The position numbers were made by a program, and so were the translations under genes. From Ophioderma brevispina (Eukaryota; Echinodermata; Ophiuroidea; Amphilepidida; Ophiodermatidae), in NCBI GenBank assembly GCA_023653785.1, contig JAMKCH010012671.1, positions 1-64,000 of the forward strand: a stretch of 64,000 nucleotides of DNA, given 5' to 3'. This document shows, in pieces, positions 24,000 through 37,000 of this stretch (within the stretch, counting starts at the first letter, position 1; the number at the start of each line of letters is the position of its first letter). Below the pieces are notes generated by a model. That model had not been told where the DNA came from and ran no database searches. It worked only from the letters and a program-made list of their open reading frames with translations.

Positions 24000-26900
24000 G
24001 GGGGTTCAACCCGCCCAAATGACCTGAAAATGCCTCAACCACAAAATGAATACCCAAACTGGGACGTTCCAAAACCCAATTTTCTTCATCTGTGATTTTA
24101 TTACTCCGAATTGCCAACCATTAAATAATTTTGCTAAAGACGGCCGTTGTTAGGCAGCAGTTTTCACCTGAAAATGGTTCAACCACCAAATGGAACAAAT
24201 TGGATGTCCCAACCTCCACCTTCCTAGGATATTTCTTTGTTTTTGACATTCCGAATTTCCCGTCCCATTCTTAATAAATTTTGTAAAGCGTTATGGAAGG
24301 TAGAATATTTCTCCAGTCCTAAACAACATTGATTAATGTCGTCGATAAACATTAAAGGTATAGACCAACCTGATTAATCATCAGCCATTGAACAATGTAG
24401 CCGTTATTAAAGTAGTATAAACATAATAGATACTATCCACACGTTATCCAGGAGTGCAATGGTTTTGGGGGTATAATAATTAAATAGGGCTGTTTTGAAT
24501 TAGAGTGTATCGGCTGCGCATGGCTACAGAGCGCATAGCTCTGTTGCCATGGCGCGTATGTTCAAGGTATTATGTTTGAGAGAGGCTTACTTTGCAGGGG
24601 AAGTTTTCTGGAGTTTTTGAGTTATGCATAGGTAATTTAACAGAAGCATGATTGACGTGTGAACTTCCTTATTTTTTTTTAATTTATCATGGTATTACTG
24701 ATAGATCTTTTGAACAAAGGTTTAAGAGATGATTTTTTATGTCACGGGACCGAGAATGCCATAGTAACTGCATTGTAGCAGTTCACAAATTACCGTTTGG
24801 AAATCCCCAGTCCCCAAATCGAGAAGCAGTCGTGTCCTACCCCCGGTGTACAGACCACCTGTATAGTCTCACATCTTGATTGGTTACGCTGTGACACCAG
24901 AGAGGACGAATGCTTGCTGCTTTGCCGTATTGGAGTTATAAACGGTACGAGATGAATAGTTTGGTGGCACGTGTCAGGTACAGGTCACGTGTTTCAGGTA
25001 TCAGCTATCAGGTGGCTCTTCGGGGGCGACCGATCTTAGAAATCCGACTATGTTAAATCACGGTCTGTACATATGACCCTCTGCCCAAGTGCTATTATTT
25101 TTTTTCACAAGACAAACCGTATCTATGTCTAAAAAACCGTACCAAATTACCTTTTCCCTACAGATTCAAAAAACCGCGACGATGACATCAGCGGTTGTTT
25201 TTCCCAATGTAAGGGATACGTACGTCATTTTTACCTGATGGTCCCCGAAGCAATATAAACCATCAAGCCGTGACGTCACAAATCTTTATTTTTTCCAAAA
25301 TTTGTCTGTTATTCCCATAATAAAAATTCCTTTTAAGATTCAACAATCTGTCTTTTTTTCTTTAATAATTAATATTCAATTGTCCCCGCATGAAAGTGAA
25401 AAAGATGGGTCCATACTTTCTACACACTGAAAACAGTCAGCCGGCTAACTCCCCTTACCGTGGACTGAATGAGCAGACGGATCCCCGGGTAGTTGGTTGT
25501 TTGCTTATATTTGTTTATAATTGCCAGTCAAGGAAACAAACATCAAACAGAAAGAAAAAATAGAGAAACATAATTGCTACAAAATTGTACAGCAGAATAA
25601 AATTTACAATTACATCCCGCTACAAGGCCATCAGAAGAGGGCAGGACCTGACACACACAAGCCTGCAATAGGAGCAAGCTTAGTCCCGACTGGAAGGAGA
25701 GGCATTAATAAGAGCGGCAGAAAAACACCAAGAAAGACGGACAGAAGCTCTGGATTTCATAGAGTGACTAGTTTTAAAATCGGTGGCAAGCGCATGCCCA
25801 GCCCAGAATGGCATTGCAGTAGAATTAAATACAGTTAGAGCCACTCCTATTACCCTAGAACTATCAATTAGACGTCACTTGATCGGTTTTATATGAGTAA
25901 ACTCAGTTTTACCTTGAATAATGAATATATATTAAACACATTGTTGAACTTTAGCTCCTTGTCACTAAAGTTCATCTTTTCTTTGCGTATCCAAAGTCAT
26001 TGGTATTGGCTAAAATTACTAAATTTCAGTAGTTGTGCAATAATTCAGGATGTGACGAACAATCTCAATTTGAACAATCTAGCTTATATGTTCTTATAAG
26101 ACCACTATGCCAAACGTACAAGAGTAGTCCATGTGGCATGGAATCAAAGCAAAATTAAAAACTGGCGCTACCTAGGCCCTATAGTTTTGGGGTGTTGGGG
26201 GGGGAAAAAAAAAAATTTGAGATGCTTCTGAAGACGTAAGAACACTACAATCGTAGGTACATGCAGAAGCTTGCCTTTTTAGTCTAGTTTAAGTACCTAT
26301 AAAGATTTCCACTCTATTACCAACCCACCCCTACCCCGGCCCCAACCCTACGGCCGTGCTTGTTAAAATTAGTGAACAGTGGTCCACATCCTAAGTGACT
26401 CCACAAAAGCCGGATTTGCCAAAAATGAACTGGAATTTTGATCTAGATGTACTTTCTAGAGTTTTACTTAAGGTACATGTGTAAATCCGAAGTGTTGATT
26501 ACTCTATTTAGTTTTTTTTAATGCTGATACTTATCTCTCTCACAGGGAAAATGACCTGTGGTTCTATGCAATTTAATTGCTTTTTCGGGGGTGCCCGTCA
26601 TCGTGCCGATATCTTCACCAGGGAGCTGTCACCCTTCAATTTCATGCTTGGTGTCAGACTGTCAATACCTAGATCCTCTGAGAACACCTGACATTTAAGG
26701 TACCAGTCACACGATAGTGAAGACATGAGAGTTTCTGAGTACGTTTGTACATGTAGTATAGGCAGTTTAATAGAGGTGTGAAACCATAAGAATCAGATCG
26801 AACTAACATACAGCTTTGTTTTCATCATTCATTGTTATTATAACACTATCATCAGGTATTATAGGGAGCTTATTTTGCCGTGATACTTCGTATCGCTGCT

Positions 26901-27600
26901 ATAGCACAATTGGCTGACAAGCTAACCCGAGAGAACCCCACAAGTTGAATTACGGAAGTATAATTTAATTCTATCAATGCAAACAAGACGTTTTCTATTA
27001 TGCAGAGATTACTGAAACCATCGAAGTTGATGCCCCATAACTTCACACTTCATAAGCAAGTTCACCATCAATGGTCCAACACATTTTACCTTAGAATTTG
27101 CTTTTGAACTTAGTTCAAAGATCTCTAATGGATTCCACCAAAATGAAGCTTTAGCAGTCTTAACCTTCCTCTGAATCCGATTGCAAGTAGTGGTAGAGGC
27201 ATGATACCACTCCAAGAATATTTTCTTTTAACTACTACGGTAGTTATCTCTCCTCTTTTTTTCAGCATATCTTTCCAGAAGGAATGCTTGGAGTGATCTA
27301 CGTTGGTTCGCGTTTATTCCGAACCTCACGTTGGGACAACCTGATCTAGTAATTGTGTAAAATTATTTGAAGTTTATGTCATCTTATATCAACAATATAG
27401 ATTAATCAGCAAACTTTTTGATGTTAATATTTGCGGATATGCCTTTTTCCCAAAAGAATAGCTTTAGATTTTGGCAGACGAATACCCAGTGACACCGATT
27501 ACATCTTCGTATAACGTATAGGTACCGGAAACATCTTCTATACTGGCAATGACACAATTCCGTTAACAATTTAAGCAATAGGTCTATAAGCAATCAACAG
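24000..27600. other. Intergenic stretch without supported genes
   Basis: The frame 25,521-25,838 (K-, R- and S-rich) and smaller frames have no recognisable domains. A weak plus-strand exon-like segment at 27,266-27,349 follows a good polypyrimidine-ttcag and ends in TAG, but nothing upstream connects to it. The G/A run at 26,199-26,216 is low complexity. Confidence 0.4.
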
Positions 27601-27637
27601 TATGTCATTACTTCCGGCAAAATTAGCAACAAAATAA

Positions 27638-27643
27638 TTTATT
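27638..27643 (-). terminator. Candidate polyadenylation signal of the SLC13 gene
   Basis: AATAAA on the minus strand, about 200 nt beyond the stop codon of the last SLC13 exon. It is the nearest consensus hexamer I noticed there. The cleavage site is not known. Confidence 0.4.
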
Positions 27644-27845
27644 TCAAATATTTAAACACGCGTCTTTTTACATTGATACCGATTTCGCCGACAAGTGAAC
27701 ATTTTTCCCGACGAAAGGCAAATTTTGCCGACATTATTGGGGGTGCCAACCCCCTCCCTCCAACGGCCCTGTTTGAGTTCCAGTTACAATGCGTGTACTA
27801 CCACACACAAAAAACAAAGACGGACCACCTCCTGAATGGCTAACT

Positions 27846-28019
27846 TCAGCACGGCGCTGTTACGTAACACATGGTTGTGTTCATTATGTCGGTTGTTGTT
27901 AGGCCGCCTCCTGCCCAAACTGGGTACGTCTTGACATCGAATATCCAGACACCTAGCGTGTTAATACTCAAGTTGCAGATCAGAATGCACGTGATGTTCA
28001 GGATTAAGCCTGCTTTTAC
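27846..28019 (-). CDS. SLC13: SLC13 last coding exon
   Basis: The acceptor is taatcacag (28,028-28,020). Phase 0, 57 codons plus TGA at 27,848-27,846. It encodes the final membrane segment VKAGLILNITCILICNLSIN, then TLGVWIFDVKTYPVWAG and a short polar tail. The N-L-x-x-N-T-x-G-x-x-x-F-D pattern is the conserved end of SLC13 proteins. Intact. Confidence 0.93.
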   Translation of the reverse strand, partial: VKAGLILNITCILICNLSINTLGVWIFDVKTYPVWAGGGLTTTDIMNTTMCYVTAPC

Positions 28020-31000
28020 CTGTGATTACAAGTCATATAGAATTGATCAAAACAGTTCTCTATAAATATAGTAAGTACACTATGGCCTTCTTCTAACTTT
28101 TGTGGCGTGAAAACTATAGTGTCAAAACTAAAAAACAAATATATGTCAAGGAGTTCAGACTTGCGAGCACTTTTCGCATGTCACGGAAAGCAATATAGTC
28201 CAATAATTGTATGATTTGACCCCACACAAATTGCAACAAAAACAATTTTGGTGTTAATATACTCTGAAATAGTCTAAAAATAATATATTAAAAGTCTACC
28301 AAAATCAACCTAGTGGAACATGTAGAAATAAGGGGGCAACGTTTGTACAGGGGTAAAAAATTAGAATTGATCGAATTGATTTAAATGATGTACCAATTTA
28401 TTGGGCTACTCCTAAGGTTTAAAAAAAGGTATAGTTTGCCCTATCTACGCGTTATAGTTTTAGTACAATAGGCTCATAACAGTTCAAGGTCATCCTGGGG
28501 TAAAATTCATAGAATGGTCCGATTTTGATCGGACTGGTTGTAAACTGTTAAATTTGTCCCACTAGATAAGTAAATGTAATAGATCCTTTGTTTGAACTTT
28601 CTATATAAGAATTACAGAGCTATGACTAGTGACCTCCCATAGACCCTGTAGCACCCAGTCACATTTTGCGCTCCAATTATGCAACGAATATTATAGATGG
28701 TGCAACCAGTATATTTTCGGGTTCTGTACCATTAGACGAACAATTTGACACCATTTTTATAACGAACGGATATATCTGAAATTTAACCCCATTGTGACCT
28801 TGAACCTATTTGACTCATAACTATTGAACTACAACCTGCAGATATGGCAAACTATACCTTTTTTTAATCCTGGAAATGTAACGAACACGTTGGCATACTT
28901 TTCGACGCGTTTGATACTTTTCATATTTTGACGCCTGTATAACCTTACCCCCTTAAAAATATATGTTCCACTCCTTTGATTTTAGTAGACTTTTGATATG
29001 TTGTTTTTAAAGGTATTCTCAATACAATTCTGTTGGAATTGATTCTGTTCAATTAGTGTTGGGTTAAGGCAGCATTCATTCTATTTTGACTGGCCTAATA
29101 TATATGTACACCGTTAGGAAAATATTCTCCCTCTCAGATACATTGTTTTGACCCTTATTACAGTTTATTTGTATTAAATATGTGGCCTGTCCTGTAGCCT
29201 TTTGTAATTTTATTGTATCCCTTTTGGATACTAAGAGATACCATTACTTACCATATCAATAACTTTAAGGTGTCCATACGAAAAGGCAATAGCATTGGGA
29301 GGCGTTGCTACTGGTAACATAAAGGCGTATGCACAAGCGATCGAGGCCGGTATCATTAGGTACAGGGGGTTAACACCTAACCCCTCGCTCTGCAAAATCA
29401 ATTTTAAATTGAAATCATCATCATCGTTATCATCGTCGTCATCGTCGTCGTCGTCATCATTATCATCATCATCGCCATCGTCGTCGTCATCATCATCATC
29501 ATCGTCATCATTGTCATCATTATCATCATCGTCGTCATCATCATCGTCATCATCGTCGTCATCATCGTCATCATTATCATCATCGTCATCATCATCGTCG
29601 TCGTCATCATTATCATCATCGTCGTCATCATTATCATCATCATCATCATCATCATCGTCGTCATGGTCGCCATCATTATCATCGTCATCATCGTCATCAT
29701 CATCATCATCATCATTTAGAAGTTACAATTATAGGTATGGGGTTTTTACGGTTACCGGAAACTATAAGTATGTACAGTAACCTATAGGCTATTGTAATAC
29801 ACAAAATTGCCCCTTACCCCAAATAACATTTTGGAATCAAGGGACGTTCCCCTATGTATTTATAATGTGCATACTATACGTGGCGTGGACTCTGGGTTCC
29901 ATCGCCCATTGCATTGATGAAATGAATTTCGGTACAAGACAATTTCCGCCTAGCGGATTAGTATGTCACTGTAATCTTACAAAATGGGTGGTCTCATCTC
30001 TGAAAAGTTTGGCATTCCATAAGGTGGCCATTAGCCCTAGTCACATTGCACGAACAAACTTTTACCGGACACCCAACAATATTCATAAAGGAGTCTAGGT
30101 TTGCCGCCGGGAACCTCTCCTCCATTACGATACACACGCCAAAGAATTCTCAAACCATCAACAAAGCGAGGCACGTCGTGCTAATTACGACGTCACACCA
30201 CCCTGTACCATGCATAATGCATGTCGTGTGATCTATTCCAACCAATTACTGCACGGGGGTCCTGCATGTACAATCAGGGGAAATCCGATGCGCTGTGACA
30301 CGAGTTTCCTAACGCCATGTAATTGAATGTAAAACACAAAAGATCGAAAATAGCAAACGGTATATAATGGAACGATGTCATAAATGGGAATGTTTTGAAG
30401 AAGTGTGGGTTTGTCTTGTGCATATTAGCAATGTCAGTATCATTAAAGACGATGTCAAAACTAAACCACTGACGCTAATATAGACTGTGATTTGTACTAA
30501 GTGTCTACGAAATTATTATGAGGAAAATGAGGATGAAATGTAATTTGAGATTTTGGCCCAGGGCTAAGTTTCTGTGCTTTGGTATTAGCGTTATACAATT
30601 GACCCAACCAAGGTTAATTATATTAAGCAGTGGCGCGCTTTTCAATATAATCCGATGATGTTGTAAAGAAGTTCGTTTGTGCATTGCAGAGTATTGTTTA
30701 TTGAAATCAAATGAGCTGATCCAGCATTATCTAAATCCGAGAACCGGAAGTTGAGCTGTACCGAAAAACCCTGAATCCGCGTATTGCAAAAACAAAATAA
30801 TCATACCAACTGGGCGAGTATTGGAAGGAAAATAGTAGCTGTTGCAGTGTTACTTGTAATCTCCGTGCCAGCTGCTACGACTGCCGTTACAAGTAAGGCA
30901 ATGATTCCAGGTGGAAATCCGCCCAAGACTATAAATTGTTGACCTAACCACCTTGATAACCCCGAAACCTGGAAGTACATTAAAATTGTTGTAAAACTTT

Positions 31001-34000
31001 AATTTAACACATAAAAGGGTTTTCAAAGATAGCGGTAATAATCGCTCCGCTATTCTTCGCATGGAGCAACATCTTTTACCAGTCTATATTTAATTAAAAG
31101 CTGATCATAGTTTCCCGAGTATGCTGCCCTCAATTTTCTAAACAAATCGTGCTTATTTTTTTTTTTCATGTCATAATGTTTTGGCCCACATACTTAGCAC
31201 TGTGTGTATAGCTACGCTAAAATCGATTGTCCTTCAAAAACACCTTTTAATAAAATTCCGGAGCCGGAATTTTTGTAATACAACATTATCCCCCTATTGC
31301 CATACACTAAAAGAAAAAGCCTTGCCTCTAAAAAGCTAGGTGTTCTTCATATCAACAGATTTTATTACTGTTCTTTGGGGAAAAACAGACACTTAAGGCA
31401 TTTTAAAGCGGTCCTTGAAGATGCCATTTACGACTATTTTATAGAACTTAAAAAAGTCGGATCCCTACTTTTATTTGTCCAAGGACTTGGCCCCTTTTTG
31501 GGGTCGGATACACTCACCACTAAAAGTTGAGAATGGTTTTTTTAGGTTAGAAACTGTCTATATCAATTGGTTTGATAATAAAAATTTCTGAAATCAGGGC
31601 AAAAGATGTTGATATATCAAGCTTTTTAAATGATTTTCGCTTATGTCCATCGGTCAAATTTTGAGCAAATTTTTTTAAGGGGTAGGGGTAACCTTTCGAG
31701 CCCACTTTCAAAATCTGAACACAAACGATACTAAAATTTATCTGAGTAATTAACATAAGTTTTTATAAGATTGTGTGATTTTTAAAACTAATTTTTGGGT
31801 CATAGTGTAGTTAAGGGCTATTTTAAGGTAATAATGGCATTTTTTGTCAAAATTTTGGTATTTTGCTTTTATAAATATGTTATCCATAACACATACTGAT
31901 GGAATGAACTAATTTTGTTTGCTTGAGCAGATAACATGCTGGTCAGTTTTTTTGGGAAATGTTTGAAACCCACTTTTTTTTCAGGTCCGTGCCCGGATTT
32001 TTTTAAAAAATGGGGGGGGGGGGTTTCGGATCGTGCCAGAATCGGACCTTTGCGTACCAATTTTTTTTTCCTTTTCCGGCTCGCTGCGCTCGCCGGTTGA
32101 CACAAAATTTTGAAACCGTCCGACTTGAAGACGGGTGGGGGGGGGGGGGGGGGGGGGTGGGGTGGGGGGGGGGGGGGGGTGGGGTGGGTGGGGTGGGGGG
32201 GGGGGGGGGGGAGGAAGGTGAGGACAGATGACAACCAATCATCACCGTTAATAAAACAGTATAAACATATAATAATGGAGTTTAACGTGTTGACCAGTAT
32301 ATGACCAACTATTCAGATAATCACAACCCTGTACACTAACCCATAACATATTTTAACAATACAAAGCTGACCTTAAAAACCTGACAATGGGGGGGGGGGA
32401 GGAAGGTGGGGGACAGATGACACATCATCACCGTTAATAAAACAGTATAACATATAATAATGGTAGATTACTTGTTTGACCCAGTATATTGACCAACAGT
32501 ATTCAGATATTCACAAACCCTTACACTAACACGTACATTTTTACAATGACCAAGCGGACCTTAAACATTACAAAGGGGGGGGGGGGGAGGAATGTGAGGA
32601 GCGTGACACATCATCACCGTACTAAAACATATAAAAACGTATAAGAAGGGTAGTATTACGTGTTTTACTCAGTTATTGACCAACAGGATTAAGATAATCA
32701 CCACCCTTACACTAACACGTAACATATTTTACAATGACAAAGCGGACATTAAACATGACAAAGGGGGGGGAATGAAGGTGGAGGACAGATGAAACATCAA
32801 GCATCACCGTTAATAAAACTATAAAACCAGTATAATAATGGTAGTATTACGTGTTGACCATTATATTGACCACAGTATTCAGATAATCTACAACCTTACA
32901 CTAACACGTACATATTTTACAAGGGGTTGACAAAGCGGAACCTTAAACATGACAAAGGGGGGGGGAGGAGGTGGAGGACGATGACACATCATCACACCGT
33001 TAATAACACATATAAACAGTAAATAAGGTAGTATGAGTGTTGACCATATATTGACCAAAGTATTAAGATAATCACAAACCTTACACTAACACTAACATAT
33101 TTTACAATGACAAGCGACCTTAACATGACAAAAAGGGGGGGGGGGGGAGGAAGGTGGAGGACAGATGACACATCATCACCGTTAAAATGAAAACATTACA
33201 AAACATTAACTAATATTGTAGTATTACGTGTTGACCAGTATATTGACCAACAGTATTCAGATAATCACAACCCTTAAAACAACGTAACAATTTTACAATG
33301 ACAAGCGGGGACTCTTACCCATGACAAAGGGGGGGGGGGGGATGAAGGTGGAGGGACGAATGACACACATCACCGTTAATAAAACAGTAATAAACATATA
33401 ATAATGGTATATTACGTTTTGACAGTATATGACCACAGTATTCAGATAATCACAACCCTTACACTACACGTACATATTTTTACAATACAAAGCGGACTTA
33501 AACATGACAAATGTGGTGTGGGAGGAAGGTGGAGGGACAGATTACACATCATCACCGTTAAGAAAACAGTATAAACATATAATATGGTAGTATTACGTGT
33601 TTGAACAGTACATCTTTACCCACAGTATTCAGATAATCAAAACCCTTACACTAACACGTAACATATTTTACAATGACCAAAAGCGGACCTTAAACATGAA
33701 CAAGGGGTGGGGGGGGGGAGGAAGGTGGAAGGACGATTACACCTCATCACCGTTAATAAAACAGTATAACAGTCATCATAATGTAGTATTACGTTTTGAT
33801 CCATATATTGACCACAGTATTCAGAATCAAAACCCTTACACTAACACCCGTAACATATTTTACAGAACAAGCGGAGACCTTAAAAATACCAAGGGGGGGG
33901 GGGGGAGGAAGGTGGAGGGACAGATGACACATCATCACCTTAATAAACAGTAATAAACAGTATAATAATGGTAAGTATTTTTTGCCCAGTATATTACCAA

Positions 34001-37000
34001 CATTATTCAGATAATCAAAAAACCCTTAACACTAACACGGACATATTTTACAATGACAAAGCGGACATTAAACATGACAAAGCGTCATTCAACTGGTAAA
34101 TGCAACCTTGTCAATTTTTTTTTTTTGGGGGGGGGGGTGCGACGCACCCTCCGCAGCCCCCCCTGGGCTACGGCCCTGCCCTTTTTTTTACTTTTTTAGT
34201 AAATAGCTAATAATAACGCAATTTTTTCCCAAAAACGCTAAAAAGATCGTGATTTTTTTGCATGTGAGAGTTCGGGACGATTCAACTTACTTACGTTGGT
34301 TGCCCCTTGATATTACAGTGGTTCAAAGTATTTTAAGGTTCATTGTAGGCATAACAAAGTAACATAAATCAGGTAAAGTCAGGAAATACCAATATTTTAA
34401 TGGTTTGCCATGAGTACCCAGAAACCACTAGAGCTGTGAATGACTAAGTTGAAATAGTTATCGGACAATACTTTTGAAGTTATTTCACCATATCATGTTC
34501 TGCACATGGTGTGACATTTAGTAAACCATCTCAACGAGGACAGTCTCAGCGCAATTCCTGTTGCCAGTGGAACGCCCAAAAGATCACGAAACGGTGATTT
34601 TTGCATGCTGAAGAGTTACGGGACGTTTAAAACAACTTATTTTTTTTCGTGATCCTTGATGCACGGAATGGCTCAAACTTTTTGTGGTGTTTTGTTGTTA
34701 CATAACAAATCAGCACCTAAAGTCAAGAAATAGCAATATTTTCATGGTTTGCCATGGTACCAGTGACCACTAGAGCTGTTAGGAGAAAATGTTTCACACA
34801 ATAACTAATATGGTAAGAGGGGTGATAGAGTTACCCAATCCCGTGTTCGGTTATCCTATGTGTGGGTAAAGGGGGTTGAATAGTTCTCCATCTCATGTTC
34901 CCTTATCCTAAGCCTGTCAATTTGGAGAGCAGGTACAAAGTAACCATTTGGTTGTTCATCATGGAACAAAATTCCATTTTTTTTGACAAATAATAGTTCC
35001 GCCGTCTTTGCGGGTTTACAAAGTAAGCGTATAGAAGGCTTGTTTGTGTATGCTCCAGTTTAGAAAAACCGTAAGCATTATACGCTAGGGTAGAGTTCCG
35101 AACTTGACATTTTAATCTGTTTTTTAGAACTATAAAAGTCAAATATCGGATAGAGGCTCTAAAATTTAAGAGCGTAATATGGTCCTGGTTCATCGTAAGA
35201 TTGACAATTGTCAACCAGATGTTTGAGGTAATTGAACTTGCCATGTAGTTTTTGACAAAATCAAAGCATTGAATATGGATATGTGGACCAAAATGTTTGT
35301 CCATGATGATTTATTTTACATGAACAAAATGCTCTTCCTGTTTCAAAGGGTAGGCCAAATAGTTTTGGGTAACGAACAACGAGAGATTCCTTCGCTAACG
35401 ACATGGTCATCAGGAGAAAATGCCAGCGCACTATTCTATCGGGTGTTCTACATCCAAGACGAAGGAGTATAGAACGGAGTAATCATGGTAAGAGGGGGTG
35501 ATAGAGTTACGCAATCCCGTGTTCGGTTATCTAGGCCTATCGGTTTTGGAAGAGCAGGTAAAAACAGCCATTTCTTGTCTTCATGGAACATAATGTCCAT
35601 TTGTTTTAGACATGCAATAGTTCCCTCTTTGCGGATTTGCAAAGAAAGCGTACAGAGGCTTGTCAGTTTTTGCTAAAGTTTAAACAAATTCTATAACAAT
35701 CCAATCTGAAATAGAATGTGGGAAAAACAACAGGAGTTTCTCTAGTTTTTGAGAAACTCAGAGAGATAGCTATTGTAGGACGCGTTTCGATTAACTATGA
35801 TCAAAATACTTTGATCTTTTTTGGTTAATCTCATCAGCTACTTTTGCTATGCTTAATTTTGGGTCTACCTGGTGTTTTGGTAATATTTTTGATGAAAAGA
35901 GCATTAATCACTATCATTTAGGCACTCATGAATAGGCATAATGTCATTTAGTGTGTAAAAATAACACAAGATGCAAAGCAGTATGGTTTAATACGTTAGT
36001 GTTATTTAGGTCCACTTTTTGTGACAAAAATCTAAAAATTATTTTGATTTCATGAGTGCGAATTTAGAAAGAATGGGATATTTTATCTTTCTGTTATAAT
36101 AATTTAATGATAGAGATAAGAGTTTTCATCAGTATTAAGCATGTTTTGAACTCATTAAAGCAAAGCCTACTTGACTTTTTAGTACAAGTAAGGGGTGCTG
36201 GAGATGGACCCTAAAGACCAGCTTATGAGATCGGATGAGAGTACAATATGATTCTCATTTTTGTTGTTTTGACTAAGAGTCAAGGCTTAGAGGGTTAGGT
36301 TTTTCTATGATTTCAGGTTGTAGGACTTCTGTATTTTGTTAAACATGTTTATGCCTAGACTCTATCATTGTAGGCCTACTGAAATGTTTGTAGGCATAAA
36401 CCAAAATTGATCTCGGCAGCAAGATTTGTGAAGTCCTAGATTTATGAAGATCATAAAGTATAAAATGTAGGCCCTGTTTTAGGCTTGGTTTTAGTATCAT
36501 TTTAGGGTAGAGGGACCTTGTAATTTAATTGGAGCCTACGATGTGAAATGATAGGCCTACTGAGGTTTTGTAGGTCTATCGGTTTACATCATGGCATTCA
36601 ACTATTCCCGTGATCATGAGGTAAAGTCAAAACTAATATTCGCTTGTAGGTGGGTCATTTGGAGCCATTTCGTGACCGTGGAGAGCAGAGCATCATTTCT
36701 TAGTGGCTTTGTGTTCTAAGAAGGTCAATGAATAAATTTAGCTGGGGTGCCCCTCATGAAAGTGTGGGCGGAATCCAGGAGGGGTAAATTCTTAAAACAG
36801 GGGTCAATGAAAATTGCTTGCATTGCTGTAAAAAGGTAATCAAAGTGTTCGCCTTGTTGCAAGGATTTAAAAGGGTATAGTTTGTACTACCTACAAGGTA
36901 TGGTTACGGAGGTATAAGACAAAATAGGCAAAATGTCAAAGGTCATCAACAAAGGTTAAATCCTTAATATTGCACCGATTTCCTTAAAAAATGGTCTGAA

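Noticed and set aside
27266..27349. Plus-strand exon-like segment after a strong pyrimidine tract and ttcag, ending in TAG
   Set aside because: Only 27 codons, no partner exon or domain; a chance acceptor cannot be excluded.
29295..29780. 161-codon serine-rich frame, and its methionine-rich antisense
   Set aside because: Translation of the ATC/GTC microsatellite plus an antisense SLC13 exon.
31869..32304. Proline- and glycine-rich frames on both strands
   Set aside because: They cover the G/GT tract at the start of the satellite element; low complexity.
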